Assembly (NCBI GenBank): GCA_031555935.1
Contig: JAVBTX010000009.1
Span: 1 to 64,000 of the forward strand
Reading direction: 5' to 3'
Source: Roseburia_C sp031555935
GTDB lineage: Bacteria; Bacillota; Clostridia; Lachnospirales; Lachnospiraceae
DNA: 64,000 bases
Shown piece after piece: positions 17,493-26,838 of this stretch; within the stretch, counting starts at the first letter, position 1, and each line of letters begins with the position of its first letter. A model generated the notes under the pieces. The model did not search any database. It was not told the origin of the DNA and saw nothing but the letters and a program-made list of their open reading frames with translations. The translations under genes and the position numbers were made by a program.

Positions 17493-18539
17493 TTAATTTG
17501 TGGACGCTAATACGCGAACCACTTTTACTGGCGAACGATAATAGGCATTGGAAATCTTAATTCCCGTCTTTGGTGAGCTGGCATGAACAATCTGACCACC
17601 ACCAATATAAATGGCAACGTGATTGATTCCGCCTTTGCCGCCGTAGAAGAACAAGTCTCCTGGCTGAGCCTGTGATGCATCAATCTTGGTTCCACTGTTC
17701 GCCTGTGATTTTGATGAATGTGGCAAGTAGACACCATACTGGGCAAAGACAGACAATACAAAGCCAGAACAATCAGCTCCGCGAGTCAGGCTGGTTCCAC
17801 CCCAAACATATGGGTTGCCCACATACTGGGTTGCAAATGATACTAATGATACACGTACATCTGATACGCCCTGTCCATATTTTAATTCTGTAATGGTCTG
17901 TGCCTTTGGCAACTGCTGGGATATTTCTACATACTCCTTGCTGACATAGCCTTCATCACCATCTAAATCTACTTTTACCCAATCGCCCAGGTCCTCTAAG
18001 ACAACTAGTTCTTCACCTTCCGGCATCAATGCCAGAATCGTGCAATCGGTATTCATCTCCGAGCGAACATTTAATGTCTGAGTGGTTACTTTCGCAATTG
18101 TTGTTTCGACTTCAACCGCTAAGGTCTTCGCTTCTTCGCCTGTTACGATATATTCTGCTTTTGCATAGCCAGTTACTTTTCCTGATTGAATCTGATACCA
18201 ATCACCTTCCTGTGAAAGAATCTCACAGCCGGCATTCGATGGCAACTTACCAACTATTTCACCTGCTTCATCAGCAGTTTCTCTTACATTTAAATTACTC
18301 TCGACAACGGCAATACCTAGATTGGTATATCCGCATATCGTTGTATCCTCTGTCTGTCCGGTTAAGGTTACGGCCGTATCAGCACTCACTTTTTGTACAT
18401 TTGAAGCAATCATATAAGAACCAATCGCTGTTAAAACTCCTGAATTAACGCCTTGTGCCTGAGCTGGAATCTGTACGATGCTTATTGCTAATCCGCATAC
18501 TGCAAAAAAGCCAGCTGCTTTTGTCAGTTTTAATTTCAT
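17493..18539 (-). CDS. Secreted NlpC/P60 peptidoglycan endopeptidase with two SH3b domains
   Basis: A 348-residue exported cell-wall hydrolase. Residues 1-28 form a signal peptide ending AQA. Two bacterial SH3 domains follow (about 72-131 and 148-205; each has the LNVR motif), which bind wall peptides. The C-terminal NlpC/P60 (C40) domain carries the catalytic Cys257 in GADCSGF, His307 in INHVAIY and the polar third residue His319 in IVHASS; the family cleaves the D-Glu to diamino-acid link in muropeptides. It is a single-gene unit with its own strong promoter upstream. Probable role: cell separation or wall turnover. Confidence 0.93.
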   Translation of the reverse strand: MKLKLTKAAGFFAVCGLAISIVQIPAQAQGVNSGVLTAIGSYMIASNVQKVSADTAVTLTGQTEDTTICGYTNLGIAVVESNLNVRETADEAGEIVGKLPSNAGCEILSQEGDWYQIQSGKVTGYAKAEYIVTGEEAKTLAVEVETTIAKVTTQTLNVRSEMNTDCTILALMPEGEELVVLEDLGDWVKVDLDGDEGYVSKEYVEISQQLPKAQTITELKYGQGVSDVRVSLVSFATQYVGNPYVWGGTSLTRGADCSGFVLSVFAQYGVYLPHSSKSQANSGTKIDASQAQPGDLFFYGGKGGINHVAIYIGGGQIVHASSPKTGIKISNAYYRSPVKVVRVLASTN

Positions 18540-18601
18540 GGAATATAACCTCCTAAATGTTCAATTCTCCATTTGGTTTCTGTTATTTCTTACCAATCAA
18601 A

Positions 18602-18630
18602 AGTATAATCTTATCTTATTACATTGTCAA
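18602..18630 (-). promoter_or_regulatory. Promoter of the NlpC/P60 gene
   Basis: -35 TTGACA (18625-18630), 17-base spacer, -10 TATACT (18602-18607) on the minus strand: a near-consensus sigma-A promoter. It lies just downstream of ribF and separates the NlpC/P60 gene from that operon. Confidence 0.85.
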
Positions 18631-18689
18631 CACATTTATGTAATAATAATGTAACATTTCAGATGTTTTTATTCTTTTTTTCCAATAAA

Positions 18690-19616
18690 TTAGTAATTTT
18701 CTTGAAAATATGCTCTGGCTGCGGCAATATCTTCCTGCATCTGGACTACTAATTCTTCAATCGAATTAAATTTACGCTCCTCACGAATGCGCCGCAAAAA
18801 TTCTACCCGCACCTGATTGCCATAGACATTTCGACTGAAATCAAAAATATGATTTTCTACCCCTGGCGGATTCTCACCCTCAATCGTTGGTTTGCAGCCG
18901 ACGTTAGAAATCCCCTGATAAATGCGGTCACCAATTGTCGTCTCAGTTACATATACACCATACTGCGGTAGTAATTTGGTGACTGGCGGCAGTAGATTGA
19001 CGGTTGGATAGCCCAATATCGGTCCTCCCATGTGACGACCATGTTCGACCGTTCCCTGCACAAAATAGGAATAGCCCAGCAAACGGTTGGCCTTTTCGAT
19101 ATTGCCACAGGTTATTTCTTCCCGCACAAAGGTACTGCTGATATCACGACCTTCATACTGCTTTTTTTCAACAACCAATACTTCGTAACCAAATTCGGCA
19201 GCATATTGCTGCAGGGTTCGATAATCTCCAGCACGCTTACAGCCAAAATGAAAATCGGTTCCAACCACGATACATTTTGCACAAAGCTCTGCGACAATTT
19301 TTTTGATAAAGTCATATGGCTCCATGCTCATGATTTCTTCGGTAAACGGGCACTCAATCAGATAGTCCATCCCAATCCGTTCAAAGATATGATGCTTTTC
19401 GGCATTTGTCGTCAGGACTTTGGTATCCTCTTCATGGACCAGCTTTTTGGGCGGTATATCAAACGTGAATACGACCGTTTTTAAGCCTTGATTTTTCTTA
19501 TCAAACATGTGCCGAAGCAAGCTTTCATGACCACGATGCAGACCATCGAATTTCCCTAGTGAAAGTACACTTGGCTGTCCAATCTGAAATTTTGTTGTTC
19601 CTCTTATATATTCCAT
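18690..19616 (-). CDS. ribF: Bifunctional riboflavin kinase / FAD synthetase
   Basis: Makes FMN from riboflavin and FAD from FMN. The N-terminal nucleotidyltransferase half has LGKFDGLHRGHESLL and the pattern around STFVREEI; the C-terminal riboflavin kinase half starts near RHMGGPILGYPTVNLLP. 308 residues is normal. It is the last gene of the rimP-to-ribF operon, 12 bases after truB, a placement conserved in Firmicutes. Confidence 0.96.
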   Translation of the reverse strand: MEYIRGTTKFQIGQPSVLSLGKFDGLHRGHESLLRHMFDKKNQGLKTVVFTFDIPPKKLVHEEDTKVLTTNAEKHHIFERIGMDYLIECPFTEEIMSMEPYDFIKKIVAELCAKCIVVGTDFHFGCKRAGDYRTLQQYAAEFGYEVLVVEKKQYEGRDISSTFVREEITCGNIEKANRLLGYSYFVQGTVEHGRHMGGPILGYPTVNLLPPVTKLLPQYGVYVTETTIGDRIYQGISNVGCKPTIEGENPPGVENHIFDFSRNVYGNQVRVEFLRRIREERKFNSIEELVVQMQEDIAAARAYFQENY

Positions 19617-19628
19617 ACTTGTCCTACC

Positions 19629-20525
19629 CTACTCCACAAATAGCTTTATGGGTTTTATTTCGCCTCGCTGCTCTTGATACTCATAGATTCCAATAAAATT
19701 GTTTTTTTCATCGTAGACCCGTAGATAACCGGCTGACCATTCTTTCTGCCACTCCTTGCAACAAGCGATTGGTAAGCGATTGCCGTTATACAACAGCTTA
19801 TCATACTCGTCCATCACCGTGGTGCGGGGATATTGCATAAATACGGAATCGACAGAAGCAATCAGCTCATCGAGTGTGCCATTTCTGACAGCATTCTCAA
19901 CCTCTGCCAGCTTCACTGCATCGGCTAACGCAAAATCAGCCACTCTGGTTCGCAGCAATGATTCCATACAACCGCCACAGCCTAGTTGCTCACCGATATC
20001 CTGACAAAGTGTTCGAATATAGGTGCCTTTTGAACAATGTACCCGCAGCTTTACGCGGGGCAGCTCCATTGATAAGATTTCGATTTCGTGGATGGTCACC
20101 GTTCTTGATTTTCGTTCAACCTCGATACCTGCTCTTGCTAAATCACATAGCTTTTTGCCATTTACTTTCAGTGCGGAGTACATCGGTGGTATCTGCTGAT
20201 ACGCCCCTGCAAATTCGGCTATCACTTGACGCACGATATTTTCTTCACATGTTACCGGTTGCTTGGCCAATATTTCACCCGTCATATCCTGGGTATCAGT
20301 CGTGATTCCTAATAACAATACTGCCTCGTATTCCTTATCCTTGTCCGTTAATAGGTCACAAACCTTGGTTGCTTTCCCTAAACAGACCGGAAGCACACCC
20401 TGCGCTTTTGGATCCAGCGTTCCGGTGTGCCCGATTTTTTTCTGTTTTAAGATACCGCGCAATTTTGCAACGACATCAAAGGAAGTGTAATCTTCCTCTT
20501 TATATATATTTATTATTCCATTCAT
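19629..20525 (-). CDS. truB: tRNA pseudouridine(55) synthase
   Basis: Converts U55 in the T-loop of tRNAs to pseudouridine. The catalytic Asp38 lies in GHTGTLDPKAQGVLP, and the GTYIRTLCQD motif of the TruB fold is present. 298 residues is typical. The start overlaps the nrnA stop by 4 bases (ATGA), so translation is coupled. Confidence 0.97.
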   Translation of the reverse strand: MNGIINIYKEEDYTSFDVVAKLRGILKQKKIGHTGTLDPKAQGVLPVCLGKATKVCDLLTDKDKEYEAVLLLGITTDTQDMTGEILAKQPVTCEENIVRQVIAEFAGAYQQIPPMYSALKVNGKKLCDLARAGIEVERKSRTVTIHEIEILSMELPRVKLRVHCSKGTYIRTLCQDIGEQLGCGGCMESLLRTRVADFALADAVKLAEVENAVRNGTLDELIASVDSVFMQYPRTTVMDEYDKLLYNGNRLPIACCKEWQKEWSAGYLRVYDEKNNFIGIYEYQEQRGEIKPIKLFVE

Positions 20526-21478
20526 GATTCTAGTCCTAATTGCAGCTCTACCTCTGCCATTATTTTTGCTGTTATTGCTTCTGCTGTTCCGCTCATCGTT
20601 GCACCGGCTGCCCGAATATGACCGCCGCCACCGAATTTCATCAGGATAGCTGCCACATCTACGATTCCACTGGAACGCATACTGGCTTTGTATTCACCTG
20701 ACGTTGTTTCATATAAAAACAGGGCAGCTTCCACACCAACGGTTACCCGTAGCTGTTGTACAATTCCTTCGAGATGCTTTGGCTCCACTTGAAACTCTGC
20801 CATCTGCTGTCTGGTTACTACTGTTACAATGAAACGACCATCTAAATAGAGACGGCTATCAATCAAAGCCTGACCTAAGATACGATTCTGCTGATACGTT
20901 TTTTCAAAAAATGTTTCATCCACTATCTTGCTGAAATCAATACCCAGTTCCATCAGCTTGCCGGCAATGTTCATCGTCTTGGCAGATGTACAGGAATACT
21001 GAAATACACCGGTATCATGGACTATTCCGACATAGATACACTCAGCAATCTCTTTGGTCACCTTTGTTTCATCCAACAGTTCATAGACGAGCTCACTCGT
21101 CGAGCTAGCCTGTGGGAAAATATAATTTTCATCAGCAAACTCTTTGTTGCTGATATGGTGATCAATGCATAGTGTCTTCTTCGCCGCTTGAAAATATTTT
21201 GCTGTCCCACCGAGTCGTCCTTCATCACCACAATCTAACGCAATAAACAAATCATAGCTCTGCTCTGCTTCAAAATTGTGTTCAATTTCTGCTGACCGGC
21301 TCAGAAACTTGAAAATATTAGGAATTGGCTCCAAATACAAGGTTACATCAATATTTGGATAGTACATCTTAATATAATTGTAAACTGCTAATGTCGAGCC
21401 AACACAATCTCCATCTGGTTTTTGATGACCAGCAAGCCCGACACTGCTCACCTGATTTAGCAGCGTCTCTAACGTCAT
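20522..21478 (-). CDS. nrnA: DHH-family nanoRNase / pAp phosphatase
   Basis: Degrades 2- to 5-mer RNAs and dephosphorylates 3'-phosphoadenosine 5'-phosphate in the NrnA family. The DHH domain is clear (DGDCVGSTLA, ALDCGDEGRLGG, DHHISN), as is the C-terminal DHHA1 domain with FGGGGHIRAAGA. 318 residues is normal. It overlaps rbfA upstream and truB downstream by 4 bases each, the classic position of this gene. Confidence 0.94.
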   Translation of the reverse strand: MTLETLLNQVSSVGLAGHQKPDGDCVGSTLAVYNYIKMYYPNIDVTLYLEPIPNIFKFLSRSAEIEHNFEAEQSYDLFIALDCGDEGRLGGTAKYFQAAKKTLCIDHHISNKEFADENYIFPQASSTSELVYELLDETKVTKEIAECIYVGIVHDTGVFQYSCTSAKTMNIAGKLMELGIDFSKIVDETFFEKTYQQNRILGQALIDSRLYLDGRFIVTVVTRQQMAEFQVEPKHLEGIVQQLRVTVGVEAALFLYETTSGEYKASMRSSGIVDVAAILMKFGGGGHIRAAGATMSGTAEAITAKIMAEVELQLGLES

Positions 21479-21846
21479 ACTTCTTCATCCTCGCTTTTAT
21501 GCGTTACATCATTGATCATTTTGGACATATTCACACCGTATTCGATGGACTGGTCCAGAATGAATTTTATTTCTGGGGTATTTCTTAGATTAATATTTCT
21601 AGCTAGCTCACGGCGAATATAGCCTTCCGCATTTTTCAAACCTGCCAACGTATCGCGCTGGGATTTTTCATCGCCTAAGACGCTGATATAAGCCTTACAG
21701 GTTTTTAAATCCGGTGCCACTTCGACCGCCACCACACTTGTCAGCGGGTTGATTCGCGGGTCTTTGATATCCCCGCGAATGATATTGGAAAGTTCACGCA
21801 TGACCTCGCCATTTACCCGCATATTTTTTGTACTATTTTTTCGCAT
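21475..21846 (-). CDS. rbfA: Ribosome-binding factor A
   Basis: A single KH-type domain protein that helps mature the 30S subunit and 16S 5' end. The 123 residues contain the family pattern (ELSNIIRGDIKDPRI, then VEVAPDLKTCKAYISVLG and a LRNTPEIKF segment near the C-terminus). It lies between infB and nrnA. Confidence 0.95.
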   Translation of the reverse strand: MRKNSTKNMRVNGEVMRELSNIIRGDIKDPRINPLTSVVAVEVAPDLKTCKAYISVLGDEKSQRDTLAGLKNAEGYIRRELARNINLRNTPEIKFILDQSIEYGVNMSKMINDVTHKSEDEEV

Positions 21847-21877
21847 AACTGTTTCGTCCTTTTTCTTTCTGACCAGT

Positions 21878-24800
21878 TTATCGCGCTACTTCTACCATCT
21901 TATATGCTTCAACCTGGTCTAATTCTTCTATTTGATTAAATCCATCGAAAACAAGACCACATTCATATCCTGATCTAACTTCTTTCACGTCATCTTTAAA
22001 TCTCTTTAAGGATGCTAAATCACCTTCAAATATCTGTTTTCCTTCTCTGGTAACGCGCACCTTACAGCCACGTTCAAAGGTTCCGTCAAGAACATAGGAG
22101 CCAGCAATGGTTCCGATTCCAGATGCTGTGAAAATCTGACGGATTTCGGCATGACCAAGTACCTTTTCTTCAAAGATTGGGTCTAACATTCCCTTCATTG
22201 CCGCTTCTACATCTTCAATTGCACTGTAAATCACTTTGTATAAGCGAACATCTACGCCTTCATTTTCAGCAGTCATTTTCGCTGTTGGGTCTGGACGAAC
22301 ATTAAATCCGATAATAATCGCATTGGATGCCAGCGCCAGATTTACATCTGATTCGTTGATAGTACCAACGCCGCCGTGAATGATTTTTACAACTACTTCT
22401 TCATTCGACAGCTTCAACAGACTCTGTTTTACCGCTTCTACGGAACCTTGAACGTCAGCCTTGACAATGATACCAAGCTCTTTGACATTTCCAGACTTAA
22501 TCTGTGAGAATAAGTCGTCTAAGGATAACCGTGCTCTTGTTTCTTCTAACAGTTTTTCCTTTCCTTCGGAAATATATGTCTCCGCAAAGCTTCTGGCATC
22601 TTTTTCACTTTCACAGGCAACAAATGTTTCTCCAGCATCTGGAACACTGGATAGACCTAAAATTTCGACTGGTGTGGATGGTCCAGCTTCTTTGACCCGA
22701 CGACCTAAGTTGTCAATCATCGCCCGGACTTTACCATAAGCGCTTCCGCAAGCAATTGGTTCACCGACATGCAGCGTTCCTTTTTGCACTAATACAGTTG
22801 CGACAGCACCACGGCCTTTATCCAACTGTGCCTCAATGATGACACCACGCGCCTGACGGTTTGGATTCGCTTTTAATTCGCCCACTTCAGCGGTCAGCAG
22901 AATCATTTCTAACAAGGTATCAATTCCTTCGTTGGTATGGGCTGATACTGGTACAAAGATGGTACTTCCGCCCCAATCTTCCGGTATCAATTCATGCTCT
23001 GACAGTTCTTGTTTAACACGGTCAATATTTGCACTTGGCTTATCTATTTTGTTAATCGCAACAATAATTTCGATTCCCGCTGCCTTTGCATGGCTGATTG
23101 CTTCAACCGTCTGCGGCATGACACCATCATCAGCGGCTACTACTAAGATTGCGATATCGGTTGATTTTGCACCACGCATACGCATTGCCGTAAATGCCTC
23201 ATGTCCAGGTGTATCTAAGAAGGTTATCTTCTGGTCATTGATTTTTACGGTATATGCACCAATATGCTGGGTGATTCCACCGGCCTCACGGTCGGTTACA
23301 TGGGTATCACGAATCGCATCTAACAGTGATGTTTTACCGTGGTCAACGTGACCCATAACACAAACTACTGGTGGTCTTGCTACTAAGGTGCTTGCATCTT
23401 CTTCTTCCTCTTTCAAAAGCTCAGCAATTACGTCAATTTTCTCTGCTGGCTCAGCGATGCAGTTAAATTCTAAGGCAATTTCTTCGGCCCGCTCATAATT
23501 TACTTCCTGATTTAGCGTTACCATTTCGCCTTTTAAGAATAATTTCTTAACAACAGCAGATGCTTGCACTTTCATTTTGTCTGCTAAATCTTTGATGGTC
23601 ATATATTCTGGCAGAATAATGGTCCGGATTGTATCTTCTTCTTTTGGCATCTGTGGCTGTGGTTGTGGTCGCTTCTTTTTGCCACCGTTCTTCTCTAAGT
23701 TTAAAGTACGTTCCTGTCGCTTGCCGCCGAGTTTATCGTACTCTTGTTTTTTATTGACGCGACTTACGTTACGGTCGTGGTTTTCGCGACTTGCTTTTGC
23801 CCGGATGTCATCTGGTGTTGCTTTGGTCGCATCTTTATTGAAACGATTGATATCTTGATCTAATCGTCTGCCCGAGTCTTTCTGATAATTCGGATTACCT
23901 CCCCGGTTGTTCTGATTGCCTTGCGAATAAGGCGCACCCGGTCTGGAATTCTGATAATTTCTCGTATTATTTCCATTGTTGTACCCCTGCTGACCATTTC
24001 CTCCTTGTGGGCGGTTGCCGTATGGACGGTCGCCCTGCGGACGATTACCATATGGACGGTCTCCCTGTGGACGATTACCGTATGGACGGTCTCCCTGTGG
24101 ACGATTACCGTATGGACGGTCTCCTTGTGGACGGTCTCCCTGTGGACGATTACCGTATGGACGATCACCTTGTGGACGGTCTCCTTGTGGGCGATTGCCG
24201 TATGGACGGTCTCCCCCCGGACGGTTACCGTATGGACGGTCTCCCCCCGGACGATTACCATATGGACGATCACCTTGTGGACGATCACCTTGTGGACGGT
24301 TACCCCCCGGACGGTTGCCCTGTGGACGATTACCCTGTGGGCGGTTGCCATATGGACGGTTTCCACGGTCATTTTGTGACCGTTCACTTTGTGGATGTTC
24401 TCCCTGCGCAGCTCTGGCCGCTTGAGCAGCTCTGGCCTGAGCGGCAATTCGCTCTTCAACCATTTTCGCATTTACTACCTGACGTGGTGGTTCCTGCTGT
24501 ACTGCTGGCTTTACTGTTGCTGGAGCCGATTCTGGGGTTTCGCTCACTGGCTGTACCGGCACTTCACTTACAGGCTGAGCTGGCTTCACTTCGGTTGCCT
24601 GAATTGGTTTCGGTGCCTGAGCCGGACGACTTCCTGCTGCTTTTGCATTCTGCTGAGCTTCTGCGGAACTGGTATGATATCCTTGTTTGCGTCTTCCATT
24701 CATCTGCTTACTATTCTGTGGATTAAAGACCGCTGATATACTTGATTTTTTCTTTGGTCTTTGATCTGCTGATTTTTCATCTGACTTGGCGCCACCTTCA

Positions 24801-25051
24801 CTGGAAGTCTGCTCCGATTTTGGAGCATGGGTAGCCTTTGGAGTATTCTCCGACTTTGGAGTTTGCTCCGACTTTGGAGTTTGTGTTGCCTTTCCTTTGC
24901 CAATTTTTTCACGCACATAACTCTGTACGCCATCTTCAATGCTATTTGCCGAAGTTTTCACTTCGTATTCTGTTCCTTTTAATATATTTACTACTTCCTT
25001 GGGTTCTATATTTAATTCTTTTGCGAGTTCATGTACTCTCATTTTCGCCAT
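21878..25051 (-). CDS. infB: Translation initiation factor IF-2
   Basis: GTPase that places initiator tRNA on the 30S subunit. Residues 1-50 form an IF2_N helical domain (MRVHELAKELNIEPKEVV); a second IF2_N-like domain (TIKDLADKMKVQASAVV) precedes the G domain. GTPase motifs are all present: GHVDHGKT (about 562-570), DTPGHE, NKID and SAHT, followed by the usual beta-barrel and C2 domains. At 1057 residues it is long, because the linker between the two IF2_N domains carries 24 five-residue modules of the (N/D)RPxG type at about 230-349. GGAGG lies 10 bases before the ATG. Confidence 0.97.
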   Translation of the reverse strand: MAKMRVHELAKELNIEPKEVVNILKGTEYEVKTSANSIEDGVQSYVREKIGKGKATQTPKSEQTPKSENTPKATHAPKSEQTSSEGGAKSDEKSADQRPKKKSSISAVFNPQNSKQMNGRRKQGYHTSSAEAQQNAKAAGSRPAQAPKPIQATEVKPAQPVSEVPVQPVSETPESAPATVKPAVQQEPPRQVVNAKMVEERIAAQARAAQAARAAQGEHPQSERSQNDRGNRPYGNRPQGNRPQGNRPGGNRPQGDRPQGDRPYGNRPGGDRPYGNRPGGDRPYGNRPQGDRPQGDRPYGNRPQGDRPQGDRPYGNRPQGDRPYGNRPQGDRPYGNRPQGDRPYGNRPQGGNGQQGYNNGNNTRNYQNSRPGAPYSQGNQNNRGGNPNYQKDSGRRLDQDINRFNKDATKATPDDIRAKASRENHDRNVSRVNKKQEYDKLGGKRQERTLNLEKNGGKKKRPQPQPQMPKEEDTIRTIILPEYMTIKDLADKMKVQASAVVKKLFLKGEMVTLNQEVNYERAEEIALEFNCIAEPAEKIDVIAELLKEEEEDASTLVARPPVVCVMGHVDHGKTSLLDAIRDTHVTDREAGGITQHIGAYTVKINDQKITFLDTPGHEAFTAMRMRGAKSTDIAILVVAADDGVMPQTVEAISHAKAAGIEIIVAINKIDKPSANIDRVKQELSEHELIPEDWGGSTIFVPVSAHTNEGIDTLLEMILLTAEVGELKANPNRQARGVIIEAQLDKGRGAVATVLVQKGTLHVGEPIACGSAYGKVRAMIDNLGRRVKEAGPSTPVEILGLSSVPDAGETFVACESEKDARSFAETYISEGKEKLLEETRARLSLDDLFSQIKSGNVKELGIIVKADVQGSVEAVKQSLLKLSNEEVVVKIIHGGVGTINESDVNLALASNAIIIGFNVRPDPTAKMTAENEGVDVRLYKVIYSAIEDVEAAMKGMLDPIFEEKVLGHAEIRQIFTASGIGTIAGSYVLDGTFERGCKVRVTREGKQIFEGDLASLKRFKDDVKEVRSGYECGLVFDGFNQIEELDQVEAYKMVEVAR
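24004..24363 (-). repeat. 15-bp tandem repeat array in infB encoding (N/D)RPxG modules
   Basis: About 24 in-frame 15-bp units coding NRP or DRP followed by Y, Q or G and a Gly, arranged mostly as alternating DRPYG-NRPQG pairs (30-bp higher period). The translated stretch is basic at Arg, acidic at Asp and without hydrophobics other than Tyr, so it is disordered. Such arrays change length easily by slippage; multiples of 15 keep the infB frame. Confidence 0.9.
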
Positions 25052-25067
25052 AAAATTGCTTCCTCCA

Positions 25068-25391
25068 TTATTCAGTTGTTATTACATTCAATTGCTTTAC
25101 TAATTCTTTTGCTAAGCCTTCGTTGGTCACTGCTAATGACGCACGAAATTCTTTTCCTATATAATGTCCCAAATCATCTTTGTCTGCATAGATATAACAT
25201 GGGACTTCATAAAATTTACACATATCAGAAAATTTCTTTCTCGTATTATCGGAAGCATCCTGAGCAATTAGCACTACATATGCCTTTCCTTCTTTCACTG
25301 CTTTTTCAGTGGAAAATTCGCCACTTTGCACACTTCCTGACTTAGCGGCAATTCCCAGCAATGATAATACTTTACTTGGCTTTGTTTTCAA
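25068..25391 (-). CDS. ylxQ: L7Ae-family RNA-binding protein (YlxQ)
   Basis: A 107-residue L7Ae/L30e-fold protein (LLGIAAKSGSVQSGEFSTEKAV, then VVLIAQDASDNTRKKF), a family that binds kink-turns. It sits between ylxR and infB as in most Firmicutes. The start is a TTG at 25391 with GGAG about 10 bases upstream, and the gene overlaps ylxR by 20 bases. Confidence 0.9.
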   Translation of the reverse strand: MKTKPSKVLSLLGIAAKSGSVQSGEFSTEKAVKEGKAYVVLIAQDASDNTRKKFSDMCKFYEVPCYIYADKDDLGHYIGKEFRASLAVTNEGLAKELVKQLNVITTE

Positions 25392-25656
25392 TTTTCTGCA
25401 TCTCCTTTTCCAGCTCCTGGTAGATTTCCTTTGGTATTTCCATCTTAAAAGAACGAGATAATCCTTTGCTTTTCTCGGCTGCCTTCAAACATTCACTGCT
25501 TGGGCAAAGATACGCTCCACGGCCATTTTTCCGTCCGGTATCATCTAATAAAATCTCACCTTCCGTGGTCTTAATGACACGTATCATCTCTTTTTTGGAT
25601 TTCATTTCCCCACAACCTACACACTGCCGCATCGGAATTTTCTTACTTGTCGTCAT
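25372..25656 (-). CDS. ylxR: YlxR / RnpM nucleic-acid-binding protein
   Basis: A 94-residue YlxR-family protein with the RQCVGCGEMKSKKEMIRV motif and the GRGAYLCPSSECLKAA motif that mark the fold. The family has been linked to RNase P modulation in B. subtilis. The start ATG overlaps the last codons of nusA by 14 bases, so translation is coupled. Confidence 0.92.
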   Translation of the reverse strand: MTTSKKIPMRQCVGCGEMKSKKEMIRVIKTTEGEILLDDTGRKNGRGAYLCPSSECLKAAEKSKGLSRSFKMEIPKEIYQELEKEMQKIENKAK

Positions 25657-26806
25657 CTACATACTCACCATTTTCTGTTTCTGCTTCGCCGATAAACTCG
25701 CCATTTTCATCATATTCATAGTCGTACTCATCATCTTCATAGTCATTTTCATAATCCATGAATTCGCCTGATTCTCTGGCCTGAGTCTCACTCTTGATAT
25801 CAATTTTGAAACCGGTCAGTCTGGCTGCTAAGCGGGCATTCTGACCTTCTTTACCAATTGCTAATGACAACTGGTAATCGGGAACGACTACTTTGGCTGT
25901 CTTTTCTTCGCCGTCGGCAATTACTGAAATTACTTTGGCCGGACTTAATGCATTTTCTATTAACATTGCCGGATTCTCATTCCAGTTTATGATGTCGATT
26001 TTTTCGCCGCGCAGCTCATTTACAATTGCATTGACACGCGCTCCGTTCATTCCGACACAAGCTCCGACTGGATCAACATCTAAATCATTGGAGTGAACCG
26101 CAATTTTGGTTCGGCTGCCTGCTTCTCTGGCAATACTCTTAATTTCTACGATGCCATCTTTTACTTCGGCAACTTCGGATTCAAATAACCGTTTTACTAA
26201 TTCTGGATGAGTTCTGGACACTAATATCTTTGGTCCCTTTGGGGTTGATTTTACTTCCAGAATGTATAACTTGATACGCTCTGTTGGTTTGAAGATTTCG
26301 CCCTTCACCTGCTCATTCTCGGTTAAAATCGCATCTGCTTTACCTAAATTGATTGATACGTTTCGGCCAACATAACGTTGAACGATTCCCGTTACCACAT
26401 CTTTTTCCATGCTGTAATACTGGCTAAAGATTACTTTTCGCTCTTCTTCACGAATCTTCTGCAAAATTACGTTTTTCGCATTCTGCGTCGCAATTCGGCC
26501 GAATTCTTTTGATTCGATTTCAATATTCACGATATCACCTAACTGATATTTTGAATCTTTCATCTGGGCGTTGGTCAGGGAAATTTCCATAATTTCATCT
26601 TCAACATTCTCAACTACGGTCTTTTCTGCATATACATGAAATTCACATGTATCCTTGTCGATAATTACCTTTACGTTCTCCGCTTTACCAAAATGGTTCT
26701 TGCATGCGGTTAACAAAGAGTTCTCAATTGCTTCTAATAAAGTTTCCTTGCTGATATTTTTTTCCTGCTCTAATATATTTAACGCTTCTAACAATTCTGT
26801 GTTCAT
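25643..26806 (-). CDS. nusA: Transcription termination/antitermination protein NusA
   Basis: Binds RNA polymerase and modulates pausing and termination. Order: N-terminal RNAP-binding domain, S1 domain (VVTGIVQRYVGRNVSINLG), KH1 (GSRTKIAVHSNDLDVDPVGAC and GARVNAIVNEL) and KH2 (AIGKEGQNARLAARLTG). The last ~35 residues are an acidic Glu/Asp/Tyr-rich tail, which many clostridial NusA proteins have. AGGAGG lies upstream of the ATG; rimP is 32 bases upstream. Confidence 0.97.
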   Translation of the reverse strand: MNTELLEALNILEQEKNISKETLLEAIENSLLTACKNHFGKAENVKVIIDKDTCEFHVYAEKTVVENVEDEIMEISLTNAQMKDSKYQLGDIVNIEIESKEFGRIATQNAKNVILQKIREEERKVIFSQYYSMEKDVVTGIVQRYVGRNVSINLGKADAILTENEQVKGEIFKPTERIKLYILEVKSTPKGPKILVSRTHPELVKRLFESEVAEVKDGIVEIKSIAREAGSRTKIAVHSNDLDVDPVGACVGMNGARVNAIVNELRGEKIDIINWNENPAMLIENALSPAKVISVIADGEEKTAKVVVPDYQLSLAIGKEGQNARLAARLTGFKIDIKSETQARESGEFMDYENDYEDDEYDYEYDENGEFIGEAETENGEYVDDDK

Positions 26807-26838
26807 TTTTTTCTTCCTCCTATTTTTTGTTTTTTCTG

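Noticed and set aside
24004..24363. Regular repeat spacing that could suggest a CRISPR array
   Set aside because: The units are 15 bp without unique spacers and lie in frame within infB.
24004..24736. Long overlapping plus-strand open frames of 115-239 codons opposite infB
   Set aside because: They mirror the 15-bp tandem array and the low-complexity linker; the composition (runs of GRSPCGRL or similar) is that of a repeat read in the wrong frame, and none has a ribosome binding site.
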